DNA from: Nemophila menziesii | Taxonomy: Eukaryota > Streptophyta > Magnoliopsida > Boraginales > Hydrophyllaceae | Direction: 5' to 3' | DNA length: 64,000 nucleotides | Assembly: GCA_029959085.1 (NCBI GenBank) | Contig: JARWIR010000035.1 | Span: 5,934,501-5,998,500, forward strand | Shown: in pieces, positions 25,462 to 39,187 of the stretch | Layout: the number at the start of each line of letters is the position of its first letter | How positions within the stretch are numbered: the first letter of the stretch is position 1 | Made by a program: the position numbers and the translations under genes | The notes under the pieces: generated by a model | What the model was told of the DNA's origin: nothing | What the model saw: the letters and a program-made list of their open reading frames with translations, nothing else | Database searches by the model: none

Positions 25462-28400
25462 GAGTTTTAGGTTTTATGTTCTATTGTTTTTTAAACATTG
25501 TTTTTTCCTTTCATATTTTGTTAAAAATATTTTCAGATTTTTCGGTTGTATATTTTGTTTTATTTTAAACTTTATTATTTTGTCATAAATGACAAAATCT
25601 AGTTACATCAACGACGGCGCGCAAGGGTAAAAATAAAGATCAGACGGATGCTGCACTTTGTCCATAGTTAGAGGGCCATAGGAGAACTTTACCCTAAAAT
25701 AAGAGTGACATTTGGATTGCAAAGAGGTTAACACAACAAATGATAATGTGATTTATGTTGATTTTTAAAAAACTAACATAGTTTTTTAAAATAAATATTT
25801 GTGAAATAAATAATTATTATTATTATACTTGATTTGAGTGGATAATAATATATATTTCCATTAAGTAACTTGTCGGTGCTATCTTTAATTTTATTCTATA
25901 AGATTGGATTTTTCTTTTATAATAAATAATGAATGTTAGAAAAAAAATTTACTCGTGGATCGAGTGCAAGGTCAAAAAAAACTTGGCAAATGCACGTCGA
26001 AAAGAATGTTATTATTGGGGAATGCAATAATTTCATTTTTTAACTTTGTAAGATTTTTTTTTAAATAATGATTTTTTAAACTTTCAGATATAAGCATTAC
26101 TTCATGATATCCAAATTTGTTTTTATTGAGATCTCAACTCTTCTTTAATTTTTTATTACCTAGGTAGCTAAGAACATATATGTTTTTTCAAACAAATACA
26201 TGGTCAGAGAAAATAATAGATTGATCATAGAGTGTAGAACAACCGACTAATAGAAATACACAAAAAAAAAATGAAAGTTCAATGCTTCTTGTGAATGATG
26301 CTCGAACTAGATCTAACTTCTTCCAAGCCTAGCAACCTGGAATCAAATGAAGGTCAGGAAAACAAGGATTTAGGACTGAGAAGAGTATATATGGACTGGG
26401 CCTAATTGTAATTTGAACAATGTAAGAATATAAGTGATGCATCATTAAGTGACTGTCATGGGTATTTATTGATAAGAAAAGATAATATACCTGGCTAGGC
26501 TTTTGTCTTATCCAAAAAAGTGATGCTCCGGAGACTGGGTCCTCGATTGTCCTAAAAAATACCTGAGAATCACTGGGATATGTTTAACGAATCCTCTAGA
26601 CTCGGCAATTAAGGAAAAAGTGGAACTGGTGTCCCCTCAGGCATAAGGTAATTTACGCACCCGAGAGAGTACCTCCCTGCAAGTTTATGAGTCACTCTGA
26701 GAAATAAAGGGTAAGTTTCCGTTCTCAACAAGGAATGTCTAGCAAATGGATTTTAAGTTTGTACTTTAGAGGTTTATCGAGCTATACAAATAATTAAATT
26801 ATATAATTTTTGTGTCGAAGTTTAATTAAAATAGAAATACATGTTTAACAATTATCAATTTATTGTTTTAATACAATCATGAGTGAAATAAGATAAATAA
26901 CAATATAATAATAGCGAGAAGTTAAGAAACTTGTAATATCCACTAGATAATACATATTAATTTTATGAACGTTCGACATAAGTTAACCTAGTATGTTTTA
27001 TATATGTAGAAGAAATAGTTAATAATAAATCTCGAATTGTTTTTTAATTTCTATATTCGACAATTATCGTTGACCGAGGAACCAAGTTATTCCTTGATTG
27101 TTGTTTCCATTAAAAGCTTGCTCTAGTAGTATACTCGCAGATAGTCACTAACTTGAGTCTTACCCTTGTCTTCTCTAGTAAACCTTATAGCACCACTATT
27201 AACCATAAGAACTTCTGCATCATAAGAATCTACTTCTACCACCTAAGCAGTACTATTATCAGATGATACACTGATAACTTCTACTTTAGCTTCAGCAGAT
27301 ACACACAGCTTGTAGTAGATCCCAAAGTCTACATTCAGATCAAATACTAATCCAAATCTAAAATTGGCCCTGATCAAATTCGAATCTTTCTTTACTACAA
27401 CAACAATTTTCCCGGGGTTAAATCCTTCCTCATCATTTTCATTTATTTTTCCTAAAGCTCATCTAAGGAAGGAAGAAAGAACCGTGATCAATAAAGAAAA
27501 TAATAAACATAAGAAAATAACGAATATGCCCTTTTAAGTTAAAAGATATTGAATTAATAAAGAATAAAATTAGAAATTTTGAGATTTTGTTTGTTTTATT
27601 TGGATAACTTAACTTAAGAATAAAGATTATTACATGTTTTCTAATTAGTCCCCAAACAAGAGAAATATGCGTATCAGATAGGAAACATTATTATGTTCGT
27701 AAAAAGAACAATGTGTCCTAAATCAGGAACTCAATCTTAACTATTTGATATGGGTAAAACTTCCCTGCTATATCGGATGGTCCAATATTTTAATTACAAT
27801 AATTAATTAAAATAACAAAAAACATGTCATTAGATAAAGTAGGTAGTTAGTATACTTAGTTTTTGTATTTTTAAAAAATGAGGTATATGTCATAATATTG
27901 TTGGTATTGGACCATCCTATATTGGATGGAAGAATTTTCCGTTTGATACTCATGTTACTATTTTTTTATCGATTGAAAATCACTGATCGAGACAATTTTA
28001 ATGGTGTTTTTTTTCAACAAATCTGATGAAGTTCATTAAATGACATTAGTCTGACTTCGACACATGATAAGTCTTTAACTGTTTCCATAAAACATATTCA
28101 AAATTCATAATATATACTAGCTTTAACATAACAACAAGAAAAATTAAGAAAGAAAGAAAGACTCTAGCTAATCTTATATATAATAAACAATTATCAACTC
28201 AGGTATAGCAAATGTCATTGAATTTCACCATTACAAGGAACCTTTAAATAAAAGATCAATATATATATAATCATTAAATATATCTATTTAATTTTTATAT
28301 AAATATTCGGAAATGTAGAGTACTCTGTTTTTATATTTACTTATGTTTCACTTATTTTATTATATACTTAATCCATTTAATTAAAATACAATAAAGTAAG

Positions 28401-29464
28401 TAATAGAAATATAAAACCCATAAAAAATTATTATAAACAAATCTATTATTGATCAAAAACATAAACTACATAAACAATTTATATTCAAATCCACAAAATA
28501 TCATTGCAAACGATAATATTAACAATGAAAGAACATAATTTATTTTTATATTTTGAATAATTATAAATATAATAAGTAACTACCAAGTACAAATAAGAAA
28601 CAATGAAATAAAAAGATATTAAGCTAAATTTGTTTACTATACCTTATTTGAAATGACATGATCAACAATCCAAGATGCAAAGTATCTGATAATATAGATC
28701 ATATTTTACAAAGCATTTAGAAAAAGAAAATATACACGAGATTCATAGATGTGAGTGAAAGAGAGGAGAGATAGATTCACAAAGATGGAGACAAATGCTG
28801 TAAGATTAAAGTGGTAATACAGCCTATGACAGAGTACCCAGGGTTTAAAAAAGAAATTAGAGTAAAAAGAAAGAGGATGATCAATTGTGAATTTTGTAAG
28901 TAAATTGGAGGAGATATTTAAGGTTTAGGGTTTCAAATGTATTTTTAAGACCCATAACCCAACAAACTTTATTTAAATACGCTTGCAACACACCTTACTA
29001 GGCCTAGCCTACAACATAGAAGCTCAAAAAAGTCTTATTAAACATATTACCACTGATATGTGTAAATGAATATTTACAACAAAACAATTAAACAGTTACA
29101 ATTGCAAGACCAAATTGCTAATGACAAATTATGGAACCCACAAAAATCACACGTCATCCTCTCTTATATACGATTATTCTCATCACTTCTCGTACGGTTT
29201 TGTATAAAAAAATAATAAACAACACGATAATTCTGAAAATTTATAAAAAATGATAAGATTACGTTAATAATTAAACTAAACTTTTTGAGTTAAATGATAA
29301 AAATGAATTTTTTACCTTAATATGGGTTTTTCGCCAAGCAGGGTTGATGGTGGTGGAGAATGGTCCTGGCGTTAGTTTTCTTCTTTAGGAGAGCGGCTTG
29401 GTGGGAAGGTGAGTTTGAAGAATTCTTTTTTTCTTTGTTTCATTGAATGGGAGTGTGAAGAGAC
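25462..29464 (+). repeat. Array unit G (4,003 bp)
   Basis: Mosaic: the first ~1.2 kb resembles units E/F, the middle carries first-type markers (gttaagaaac, gaccgaggaacc) as in C/D. It shares private changes with unit H: a 1-bp deletion in aaagctcatc, gcagtactatt, tactctgtttt and attattgatc. Confidence 0.97.
27064..27462 (-). pseudogene. Dead last exon, unit G
   Basis: Homologous exon with an extra defect: one C lost near the exon start (aaagctcatc on the + strand) shifts the frame at once. The shared TAG is at 27,243-27,245. Confidence 0.65.
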
Positions 29465-32400
29465 GAGTTTTAGGTTTTATGTTCTATTGTTTTTTAAACA
29501 TTGTTTTTTCCTTTCATATTTTGTTAAAAATATTTTCAGTTTTTTCGGTTGTATATTTTGTTTTATTTTAAACTTTATTATTTTGTCATAAATGACAAAA
29601 TCTAGTTACATCAACGACTGCGCGCAAGGGTAAAAATAAAGATCAGACGGATGCTGCACTTTGTCCATAGTTAGAGGGCCATAGGAGAACTTTACCCTAA
29701 AATAAGAGTGACATTTGGATTGCAAAGAGGTTAGCACAACAAATGATAATATGATTTATGTTGATTTTTAAAAAACTAACATAGTTTTTTAAAATAAATA
29801 TTTGTGAAATAAATCATTATTATTATTATACTTGATTTGAGTGGATAATAATATATATTTCCATTAAGTAACTTGTCGGTGCTATCTTTAATTTTATTCT
29901 ATAAGATTGGATTTTTCTTTTATAATAAATAATGAATGTTAGAAAAAAAATTTACTCGTGGATCGAGTGCAAGGTCAAAAAAAACTTGGCAAATGCACGT
30001 CGAAAAGAATGTTATTATTGGGGAATGCAATAATTTCATTTTTTAACTTTGTAAGATTTTTTTTTAAATAATGATTTTTTAAACTTTCAGATATAAGCAT
30101 TACTTCATGATATCCAAATTTGTTTTTATTGAGATCTCAACTCTTCTTTAATTTTTTATTACCTAGGTAGCTAAGAACATATATGTTTTTTCAAACAAAT
30201 ACATGGTCAGAGAAAATAATAGATTGATCATAGAGTGTAGAACAACCGACTAATAGAAATACACAAAAAAAAATGAAAGTTCAATGCTTCTTGTGAATGA
30301 TGCTCGAACTAGATCTAACTTCTTCCAAGCCTAGCAACCTGGAATCAAATGAAGGTCAGGAAAACAAGGATTTAGGACTGAGAAGAGTATATATGGACTG
30401 GGCCTAATTGTAATTTGAACAATGTAAAAATATAAGTGATGCATCATTAAGTGACTGTCATGGGTATTTATTGATAAGAAAAGATAATATACCTGGCTAG
30501 GCTTTTGTCTTATCCCAAAAAGTGATGCTCCGGAGACTGGTTCCTCGATTGTCCTAAAAAATACCTGAGAATCACTGGGATATGTTTAACGAATCCTCTA
30601 GACTCGGCAATTAAGGAAAAAGTGGAACTGGTGTCCCCTCAGGCATAAGGTAATTTACGCACCCGAGAGAGTACCTCCCTGCAAGTTTATGAGTCACTCT
30701 GAGAAATAAAGGGTAAGTTTCCGTTCTCAACAAGGAATGTCTAGCAAATGGATTTTAAGTTTGTACTTTAGAGGTTTATCGAGCTATACAAATAATTAAA
30801 TTATATAATTTTTGTGTCGAAGTTTAATTAAAATAGAAATACATGTTTAACAATTATCAATTTATTGTTTTAATACAATCATGAGTGAAATAAGATAAAT
30901 AACAATATAATAATAGCGAGAAGTTAAGAAACTTGTAATATCCACTAGATAATACATATTAATTTTATGAACGTTCGACATAAGTTAACCTAGTATGTTT
31001 TATATATGTAGAAGAAATAGTTAATAATAAATCTCGAATTGTTTTTTAATTTCTATATTCGACAATTATCGTTGACCGAGGAACCAAGTTATTCCTTGAT
31101 TGTTGTTTCCATTAAAAGCTTGTTCTAGTAGTATACTCGCAGATAGTCACTAACTTGAGTCTTACCCTTGTCTTCTCTAGTAAACCTTATAGCCCCACTA
31201 TTAACCATAAGAACTTCTGCATCATAAGAATCTACTTCTACCACCTAAGCAGTACTATTATCAGATGATACACTGATAACTTCTACTTTAGCTTCAGCAG
31301 ATACACACAGCTTGTAGTAGATCCCAAAGTCTACATTCAGATCAAATACTAATCCAAATCTAAAATTGGCCCTGATCAAATTCGAATCTTTCTTTACTAC
31401 AACAACAATTTTCCCGGGGTTAAATCCTTCCTCATCATTTTCATTTATTTTTCCTAAAGCTCATCTAAGGAAGGAAGAAAGAACCGTGATCAATAAAGAA
31501 AATAATAAACATAAGAAAATAACGAATATGCCCTTTTAAGTTAAAAGATATTGAATTAATAAAGAATAAAATTAGAAATTTTGAGATTTTGTTTGTTTTA
31601 TTTGGATAACTTAACTTAAGAATAAAGATTATTACATGTTTTCTAATTAGTCCCCAAACAAGAGAAATATGCGTATCAGATAGGAAACATTATTATGTTC
31701 GTAAAAAGAACAATGTGTCCTAAATCAGGAACTCAATCTTAACTATTTGATATGGGTAAAACTTCCCTGCTATATCGGATGGTCCAATATTTTAATTACA
31801 ATAATTAATTAAAATAACAAAAAACATGTCATTAGATAAAGTAGGTAGTTAGTATACTTAGTTTTTGTATTTTTAAAAAATGAGGTATATGTCATAATAT
31901 TGTTGGTATTGGACCATCCTATATTGGATGGAAGAATTTTCCATTTGATACTCATGTTACTATTTTTTTATCGATTGAAAATCACTGATCGAGACAATTT
32001 TAATGGTGTTTTTTTTCAACAAATCTGATGAAGTTCATTAAATGACATTAGTCTGACTTCGACACATGATAAGTCTTTAACTGTTTCCATAAAACATATT
32101 CAAAATTCATAATATATACTAGCTTTAACATAACAACAAGAAAAATTAAGAAAGAAAGAAAGACTCTAGCTAATCTTATATATAATAAACAATTATCAAC
32201 TCAGGTATAGCAAATGTCATTGAATTTCACCATTACAAGGAACCTTTAAATAAAAGATCAATATATATATAATCATTAAATATATCTATTTAATTTTTAT
32301 ATAAATATTCGGAAATGTAGAGTACTCTGTTTTTATATTTACTTATGTTTCACTTATTTTATTATATACTTAATCCATTTAATTAAAATACAATAAAGTA

Positions 32401-33465
32401 AGTAATAGAAATATAAAACCCATAAAAAATTATTATAAACAAATCTATTATTGATCAAAAACATAAACTACATAAACAATTTATATTCAAATCCACAAAA
32501 TATCATTGCAAACGATAATATTAACAATGAAAGAACATAATTTATTTTTATATTTTGAATAATTATAAATATAATAAGTAACTACCAAGTACAAATAAGA
32601 AACAATGAAATAAAAAGATATTAAGCTAAATTTGTTTACTATACCTTATTTGAAATGACATGATCAACAATCCAAGATGCAAAGTATCTGAGAATATAGA
32701 TCATATTTTACAAAGCATTTAGAAAAAGAAAATATACACGAGATTCATAGATGTGAGTGAAAGAGAGGAGAGATAGATTCACAAAGATGGAGACAAATGC
32801 TGTAAGATTAAAGTGGTAATACAGCCTATGACAGAGTACCCAGGGTTTAAAAAAGAAATTAGAGTAAAAAGAAAGAGGATGATCAATTGTGAATTTTGTA
32901 AGTAAATTGGAGGAGATATTTAAGGTTTAGGGTTTCAAATGTATTTTTAAGACCCATAACCCAACAAACTTTATTTAAATACGCTTGCAACACACCTTAC
33001 TAGGCCTAGCCTACAACATAGAAGCTCAAAAAAGTCTTATTAAACATATTACCACTGATATGTGTAAATGAATATTTACAACAAAACAATTAAACAGTTA
33101 CAATTGCAAGACCAAATTGCTCATGACAAATTATGGAACCCACAAAAATCACACGTCATCCTCTCTTATATATGATTATTCTCATCACTTCTCATACGGT
33201 TTTGTATAAAAAAATAATAAACAACACGATAATTCTGAAAAACTATAAAAAATGATAAGATTACGTTAATAATTAAACTAAACTTTTTGAGTTAAATGAT
33301 AAAAATGAATTTTTTACCTTAATATGGGTTTTTCGCCAAGCAGGGTTGATGGTGGTGGAGAATGGTCCTGGCGGCATTTTTTTCTTTAGGAGAGCGGCTT
33401 GGTGGGAAGGTGAGTCTGAAGAATTCTTTTTTTCTTTGTTTCATTGAATGGGAGTGTGGAGAGAC
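29465..33465 (+). repeat. Array unit H (4,001 bp)
   Basis: Sister of unit G, sharing its private changes; a second recent duplication pair in the array. Confidence 0.97.
31066..31464 (-). pseudogene. Dead last exon, unit H
   Basis: Same early 1-bp deletion as unit G, and the shared TAG at 31,245-31,247. This confirms G and H as sister units. Confidence 0.65.
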
Positions 33466-36400
33466 GAGTTTTAGGTTTTATGTTCTATTGTTTTTTAAAC
33501 ATTGTTTTTTCTTTTCATATTTTGTTAAAAATATTTTCAGTTTTTTCGGTTGTATATTTTGTTTTATTTTAAACTTTATTATTTTCTCATAAATGACAAA
33601 ATCTAGTTACATCAACGACGGCGTGGAAGGGTAAAAATAAAGATCAGAGGCGATGCTGCACTTTGTCCATAGTTAGAGGGCCATAGGAGAACTTTACCCT
33701 AAAATAAGAGTGACATTTGGATTGCAAAGAGGTTAGCACAACAAAGGATAATGTGATTTATGTTGATTTTTAAAAAACTAACATAGTTTTTTAAAATAAA
33801 TATTTGTGAAATAAATAATTATTATTATTATACTTGATTTGAGTGGATAATAATATATATTTCCATTAAGTAACTTGTCGGTGCTATCTTTAATTTTATT
33901 CTATAAGATTGGATTTTTCTTTTATAATAAATAATGAATGTTAGAAAAAAAATTTACTCGTGGATCGAGTGCAAGGTCAAAAAAAACTTGGCAAATGCAT
34001 GTCGAAAAGAATGTTATTATTGGGGAATGTAATAATTTCATTTTTTAACTTTGTAAGATTTTTTTTTAAATAATGATTTCTTAAACTTTCAGATATAAGC
34101 ATTACTTCATGATATCCATATTTGTTTTTATTGAGATATCAACTCTTCTTTAATTTTTTATTACCTAGGTAGCTAAGAACATATATGTTTTTTCAAACAA
34201 ATACATGGTCAGAGAAAATAATATATTGATCATAGAGTGTAGAACAACCGACTAATAGAAATACACAAAAAAAATGAAAGTTCAATGCTTCTTGTGAATG
34301 ATGCTCGAACTAGATCTAACTTCTTCCAAGCCTAGCAACCTGGAATCAAATGAAGGTCAGGAAAACAAGGATTTAGGACTGAGAAGAGTATATATGGACT
34401 GGGCCTAATTGTTATTTGAACAATGTAAGAATATAAGTGATGCATCATTAAGTGACTGTCATGGGTATTTATTGATAAGAAAAGATAATATACCTGGCTA
34501 GGCTTTTGTCTTATCCCAAAAAGTGATGCTCCGGAGACTGGTTCCTCGATTGTCCTAAAAAATACCTGAGAATCACTGGGATATGTTTAACGAATCCTCT
34601 AGACTCGGCAATTAAGGAAAAAGTGGAACTGGTGTCCCCTCAGGCATAAGGTAATTTACGCACCCGAGAGAGTACCTCCCCGCAAGTCTATGAGTCACTC
34701 TGAGAAATAAAGGGTAAGTTTCCGTTCTCAACAAGGAATGTCTAGCCAATGGATAGATTTAAGTTTGTACTTTAGAGGTTTATTGAGCTATACAAATAAT
34801 TAAATTATATAATTTTTGTGTCAAAGTTTAATTAAAATAGAAATACATGTTTAACAATTATCAATTTATTGTTTTAATACAATCATGAGTGAAATAAGAT
34901 AAATAACAATATAATAATAGCGAGAAGTTAGCCTAAGAAACTTGTAATATCCTCTAGATAATACATATTAATTTTATGAACGTTCGACATAAGTTAACCT
35001 ATTATGTTTTATATATGTAGAACAAATAGTTAATAATAAATCTCGAATTGTTTTTTAATTTCTATATTCGACAATTATCGTTGACCGATGAACCATGTTA
35101 TTCCTTGATTGTTGTTTCCATTAAAAGCTTGTTCTAGTAGTATACTCGCAGCTAGTCACTAACTTGAGACTTACCCTTGTCTTCTCTAGTAAACCTTATA
35201 GCCCCACTATTAACCATAAGAACTTCTGCATCATAAGAATCTACTTCTACCACCTAAGCACTACTATTATCATATGATACACTGATAACTTCTACTTTAG
35301 CTTCAGCAGATACACACAGCTTGTAGTAGATCCCAAAGTCTACATTCAGATCAAATACTAATCCAAATCTAAAATTGGCCCTGATCAAATTCGGATCTTT
35401 CTTTACTTCAACAACAATTTTCCCGGGCTTAAATCCTTCCTCATCATTTTCATTTATTTTTCCTAAAGCCTCATCTAAGGAAGGAAGAAAGAACCGTGAT
35501 CAATAAAGAAAATAATAAACATAAAAAAATAAAGAATATGCCCTTTTAAGTTACAAGATATTGAATTAATAAAGAATAAATTTAGAAATTTTGAGATTTT
35601 GTTTGTTTTATTTGGATAACTTAACTTAAGAATAAAGATTATTACATGTTTTCTAATTAGTCCCCAAACAAGAGAAATATGCCTATAAGATAGGAAACAT
35701 TACTATGTTCGTAAAAAGAACAATGTGTCCTAAATCAGGAACTCAATCTTAACTATTTGATATGGGTAAAACTTCCCTGCTATATTGGATGGTCCAATAT
35801 TTTAATTACAATAATTAATTAAAATAACAAAACACATGTCATTAGATAAAGTAGGTAGTTAGTATACTTAGTTTTTGTATTTTTAAAAAATGAGGTATAT
35901 GTCATAATATTGTTGGTATTGGACCATCCTATATTGGATGGAAGAATTTTCCATTTGATACTCATGTTACTATTTTTTTATCGATTGAAAATCACTGATC
36001 GAGACAATTTTAATGGTGTCCTTATTCAACAAATCTGATGAAGTTCATTAAATGACATTAGTATGACTTCGACACATGATAAGTCTTTAACTGTTTCCAT
36101 AAAACATATTCAAAATTCAACATATATACTAGCTTTAACATAACAACAAGAAAAATTAAGAAAGAAAGAAAGTTTCAGCTAATCTTATATATAATAAACA
36201 ATTATCAACTCAGGTATAGCAAATGTTTTTGAATTTTACCATTCTAATGAACCTATAAACGAAAGATCAATATATATATATATATAATCATTAAATATAT
36301 CTATTTAATTTTTATATTAACATTCGGAATTGTAAAGTACTATCTTTTTATTTTTACTTATTGTTCACTTATTTTATTGTAGACTTAATCCATTTAATTA

Positions 36401-37357
36401 AAATACAAATAATTATAAACAAATCTATTATGGATCAAAAACATAAACTACATAACAAAATAATATTTAAAAACAAGAAATATCAATGAAAAAAAACATA
36501 TAAACAATGAAAGGACATAATTTATTTTTAAGGTTTGAATAATTATGAATCTAACAAGTAATTACCAAGTACAAATAAGAAACAATGTAATAAAAAATAT
36601 CAAACTAAATTTGTTTAATATACATTATTTTAAATGACATGATCAATAATCCAAGATGCGAAGTATCATGCCAATATGGATACAAGTTGTAGAAAGTCTG
36701 GGAGTGGAAGAGAAGAGAGATAGTTTCAGAAAGATGGAGACAAAGGTTAGGGTAAAAAGAAAGAGGATGATCAATTCTAAATTTAGTAAGTAAATTGGAG
36801 ATGATATTTAAGGTTTATGGTTTTAAATGGATTTTTAAGACTCATAACCCAACAAACGTTTTCATATGCAGTACATAATACCTTGCAACACACCTCACTC
36901 GGCCTACAACACAGAAGCCCAAACAAGTCTTATTAAACATATTACCAATTTGATGTGTAAATGAATATTTACTTGCAAAACAATTCAAAAAAACAAATTG
37001 CTCACGAACAAAATATATAACCCACAAAACTCACACGTCATCCTCTCTCATATACACTATTCTCAACGCATCCTTCTCATACAGTAAAAAGCTTCCAACT
37101 GTCATAAAATGACCATCGTGTATAAAAAGATAATAAACAACACCATAATTCTAAAAAATTGTAAAAAAGATAAGATTAGGTTAATAATTAAATGAACTTT
37201 TTTGAGTTTAATGATACATATTCATTTTTTACCTTATTTGGGTTCTTTGCCAAGTTGGGTTGATGATGGTAGTGAATGGTCCCAGGTGGACAATTTTCTA
37301 GTTTAGGAGTGTGAAGAATTTTTTTCTTGTTTTCTTTGAATGCGAGTGTGAAGAGAT
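33466..37357 (+). repeat. Array unit I (3,892 bp)
   Basis: The first ~2.7 kb is core type (second-type markers as in E/F). From about 36,150 it becomes diverged and resembles unit A (mutated telo-box, long forms such as aacattcgg, shorter first-exon region). It is therefore a transition unit between the homogenised core and the old edge. Confidence 0.95.
35085..35474 (-). pseudogene. Dead last exon, unit I
   Basis: Second-type copy (Ser-to-Tyr as in E/F); shared TAG at 35,254-35,256. No early deletion. Confidence 0.65.
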
Positions 37358-37893
37358 GAATTTAAGGTTTTATGTTTCATTTTTTTTTAACCTTTGTTTT
37401 TTTTTTCATTATTTGCTCAGTTTTATACTTTTTTTATCCTATACTTTATTATTTTGTTTGTTTCTGGTTGTATACAATTTGTTTTCTTAAACTTTATTAT
37501 GTTATATTGTAAGATTATATTATGGATATGATACGTTGGGGGTAGGGACCTAATAAATTTTTTAAAATATCAAAAGCATATTATCAAAATAAAAGTGACA
37601 TTTGGATTACAATTTAAAGTGATTAGCACAACAAATGATAATGTGATTTTTGTTGATTATTAAACAACCAAAATAGTTTGTTTAAATAAATATTTGTGAT
37701 ATTAAATAATTAGTAGAGAAAAATTAAAATTATTATTATATTTGATTTGAGTGGATTATAATATAAATTTCCATTTACTAACTTGTCTATGCTATCTTTT
37801 ATTTTATTTTATAAAATTTGATTTTTTTTATAATATATTATGGATAATAGATAATAAAAAATTATTCATCGATCGAGTGCAAGGTCAAATTTT
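37358..37893 (+). repeat. Array unit J, truncated right end
   Basis: Starts at the aatttaaggttttatg anchor and follows unit B closely to the gcaaggtcaaat motif, where homology stops abruptly at about 37,893. Beyond it lies CT-rich and telomere-like low-complexity DNA. Confidence 0.9.
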
Positions 37894-38100
37894 TTCACTT
37901 TCTCTTTCACTTTCACCTTCACCTAATTTTAAATCTACAACTTAATCTTAAACTTTAAACCTTAAATCTTAAAAATCTTAAACTTTAAAATCTTAAAAAA
38001 CTTAAACCTTAACATTAACTTTAACCATAACCTTAATATTAATGTTTAACCTTAAACCTTAAACTTTAAACATTAACCAAAATATGAATCCTCGCGCTAT
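37894..38100. repeat. CT-rich tract and degenerate telomere-like repeats at array edge
   Basis: A short run of cactttctcttt-type DNA (to about 37,925) is followed by about 160 bp of imperfect ccttaaac / cttaaact / aaccttaa repeats, about 7-8 bp per step. These resemble, without matching, the plant telomere repeat ccctaaa. No gene. Confidence 0.6.
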
Positions 38101-38678
38101 TCTGTTCAAAATTGCATTTTATCAAGAATGAAAATGCAAGAATGTAAAATTCACATTTAATTTTAAAATTATCCCCAAAAAATTGTGTCTATCGCCAACC
38201 CCCCCCCCCTCCCCTTCCCTTCAGTGAAAATACATTCTAAATCTACCCCTATTTGCAATGTGTAAATTTAGTACATTTGTCTTTACAATGTTCCAGTTTA
38301 GTTCACGTTACCTAAAATTTCTATACATGTTTTAATTGTGACAAATCATTAGTTATACATGTATTACTATATTCATATATACTTGTATGTTTGACCAAGG
38401 GTAGGTAATTTATCAAAGAAATCAAGATCAATTGGACAAAGAAATGCAACTACAAAATTTGACAAGTTCATATTTTTGGCACATATTACATATCAAAGTG
38501 AAGTATGGTATGGTAACCACAAGTCCTCAAAAGTTTCATGTTATATAGTGATTCAAAGCCAAGAATATTACTACGAAGAGAAACAATGAAATTTTCCATG
38601 AAGCATTTGTTTGGTGTAAGAGAGACTGAACGTCTAAGTAACACTGGTGTTACTAAGGTGCAAAACTAAGATGAATAT
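38101..38678. other. No gene seen; poly-C tract
   Basis: AT-rich DNA with a 13-base run of C followed by ccccttccc (about 38,199-38,219). Nothing recognisable upstream of the RNase H-like fragment. Confidence 0.5.
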
Positions 38679-39187
38679 AAAGATAATCCGATATTTAGCG
38701 ACGATGCAGATATGATTGGGCTATGTGACTCATCGCACGTTAATAGTTGGGAACCAACTAGTATGGCGTCTATTGCAGTTAACAATGAGGGTGAAATTAA
38801 GAATATTAATACGAAGAGAGCAAAATTAACAGTAGTCTGGAAGGGGAAATGTGGTCGGTCATACTAGCCATGAGAATGGTTGCGGAACTTGGTATTAAGA
38901 GTAGCTCTTTCTACTCAGATAACCTTGAGATAGTTCAAGGTATTAATCGAGGCGTAGGGATCGACTGGAGGATTCACCCCATGATGTCAGAAGCATGGAG
39001 GTGGATAGGACGCTTCCCGGAATGGAAAATTAACCATGTTAGAAGAAAGTTTAATGGGGTGGCTGACATCCTCGCTAAAAGTACCAGAATTAATATAGAT
39101 ATATCTAATTGTCCTTGTAGGTCTCTAGTAGAGTTTTATTCTAGTATTAGTAACCTATATTCGAGATGTACCAGATATCGATGTTAG
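38679..39187 (+). pseudogene. LINE RNase H-like domain fragment (RVT_3)
   Basis: Encodes most of the RNase H-like domain found at the end of plant LINE reverse transcriptases. An upstream frame carries the first two strand regions (NSWEPTSMASIAVNNEGEI). After a frameshift near 38,830, a frame from 38,849 shows helix A (EMWSVILAMRMVAELGI), the strand with the conserved Asp (SSSFYSDNLEIVQGIN), then FPEWKINHVRRKFNGVADIL with the usual Asn and catalytic-type Asp, and a short tail ending in a stop at 39,187. The reverse transcriptase that should precede it is absent, so this is a 5'-truncated, frameshifted LINE 3' end. Confidence 0.85.

Noticed and set aside
21395..33592. 60-76-codon plus-strand frames (Phe-rich) in units F, G, H and I
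   Set aside because: Composed of T-rich low-complexity DNA, with no conserved start and no protein-like pattern; passengers of the repeat.
36842..37027. 61-codon minus frame in unit I
   Set aside because: Not conserved in other units and without a domain.
1..37893. Centromeric satellite or rDNA-type array
   Set aside because: Unit is far too long for a plant centromeric satellite and contains no rRNA or IGS-like sequence; it has exon and intron signals instead.
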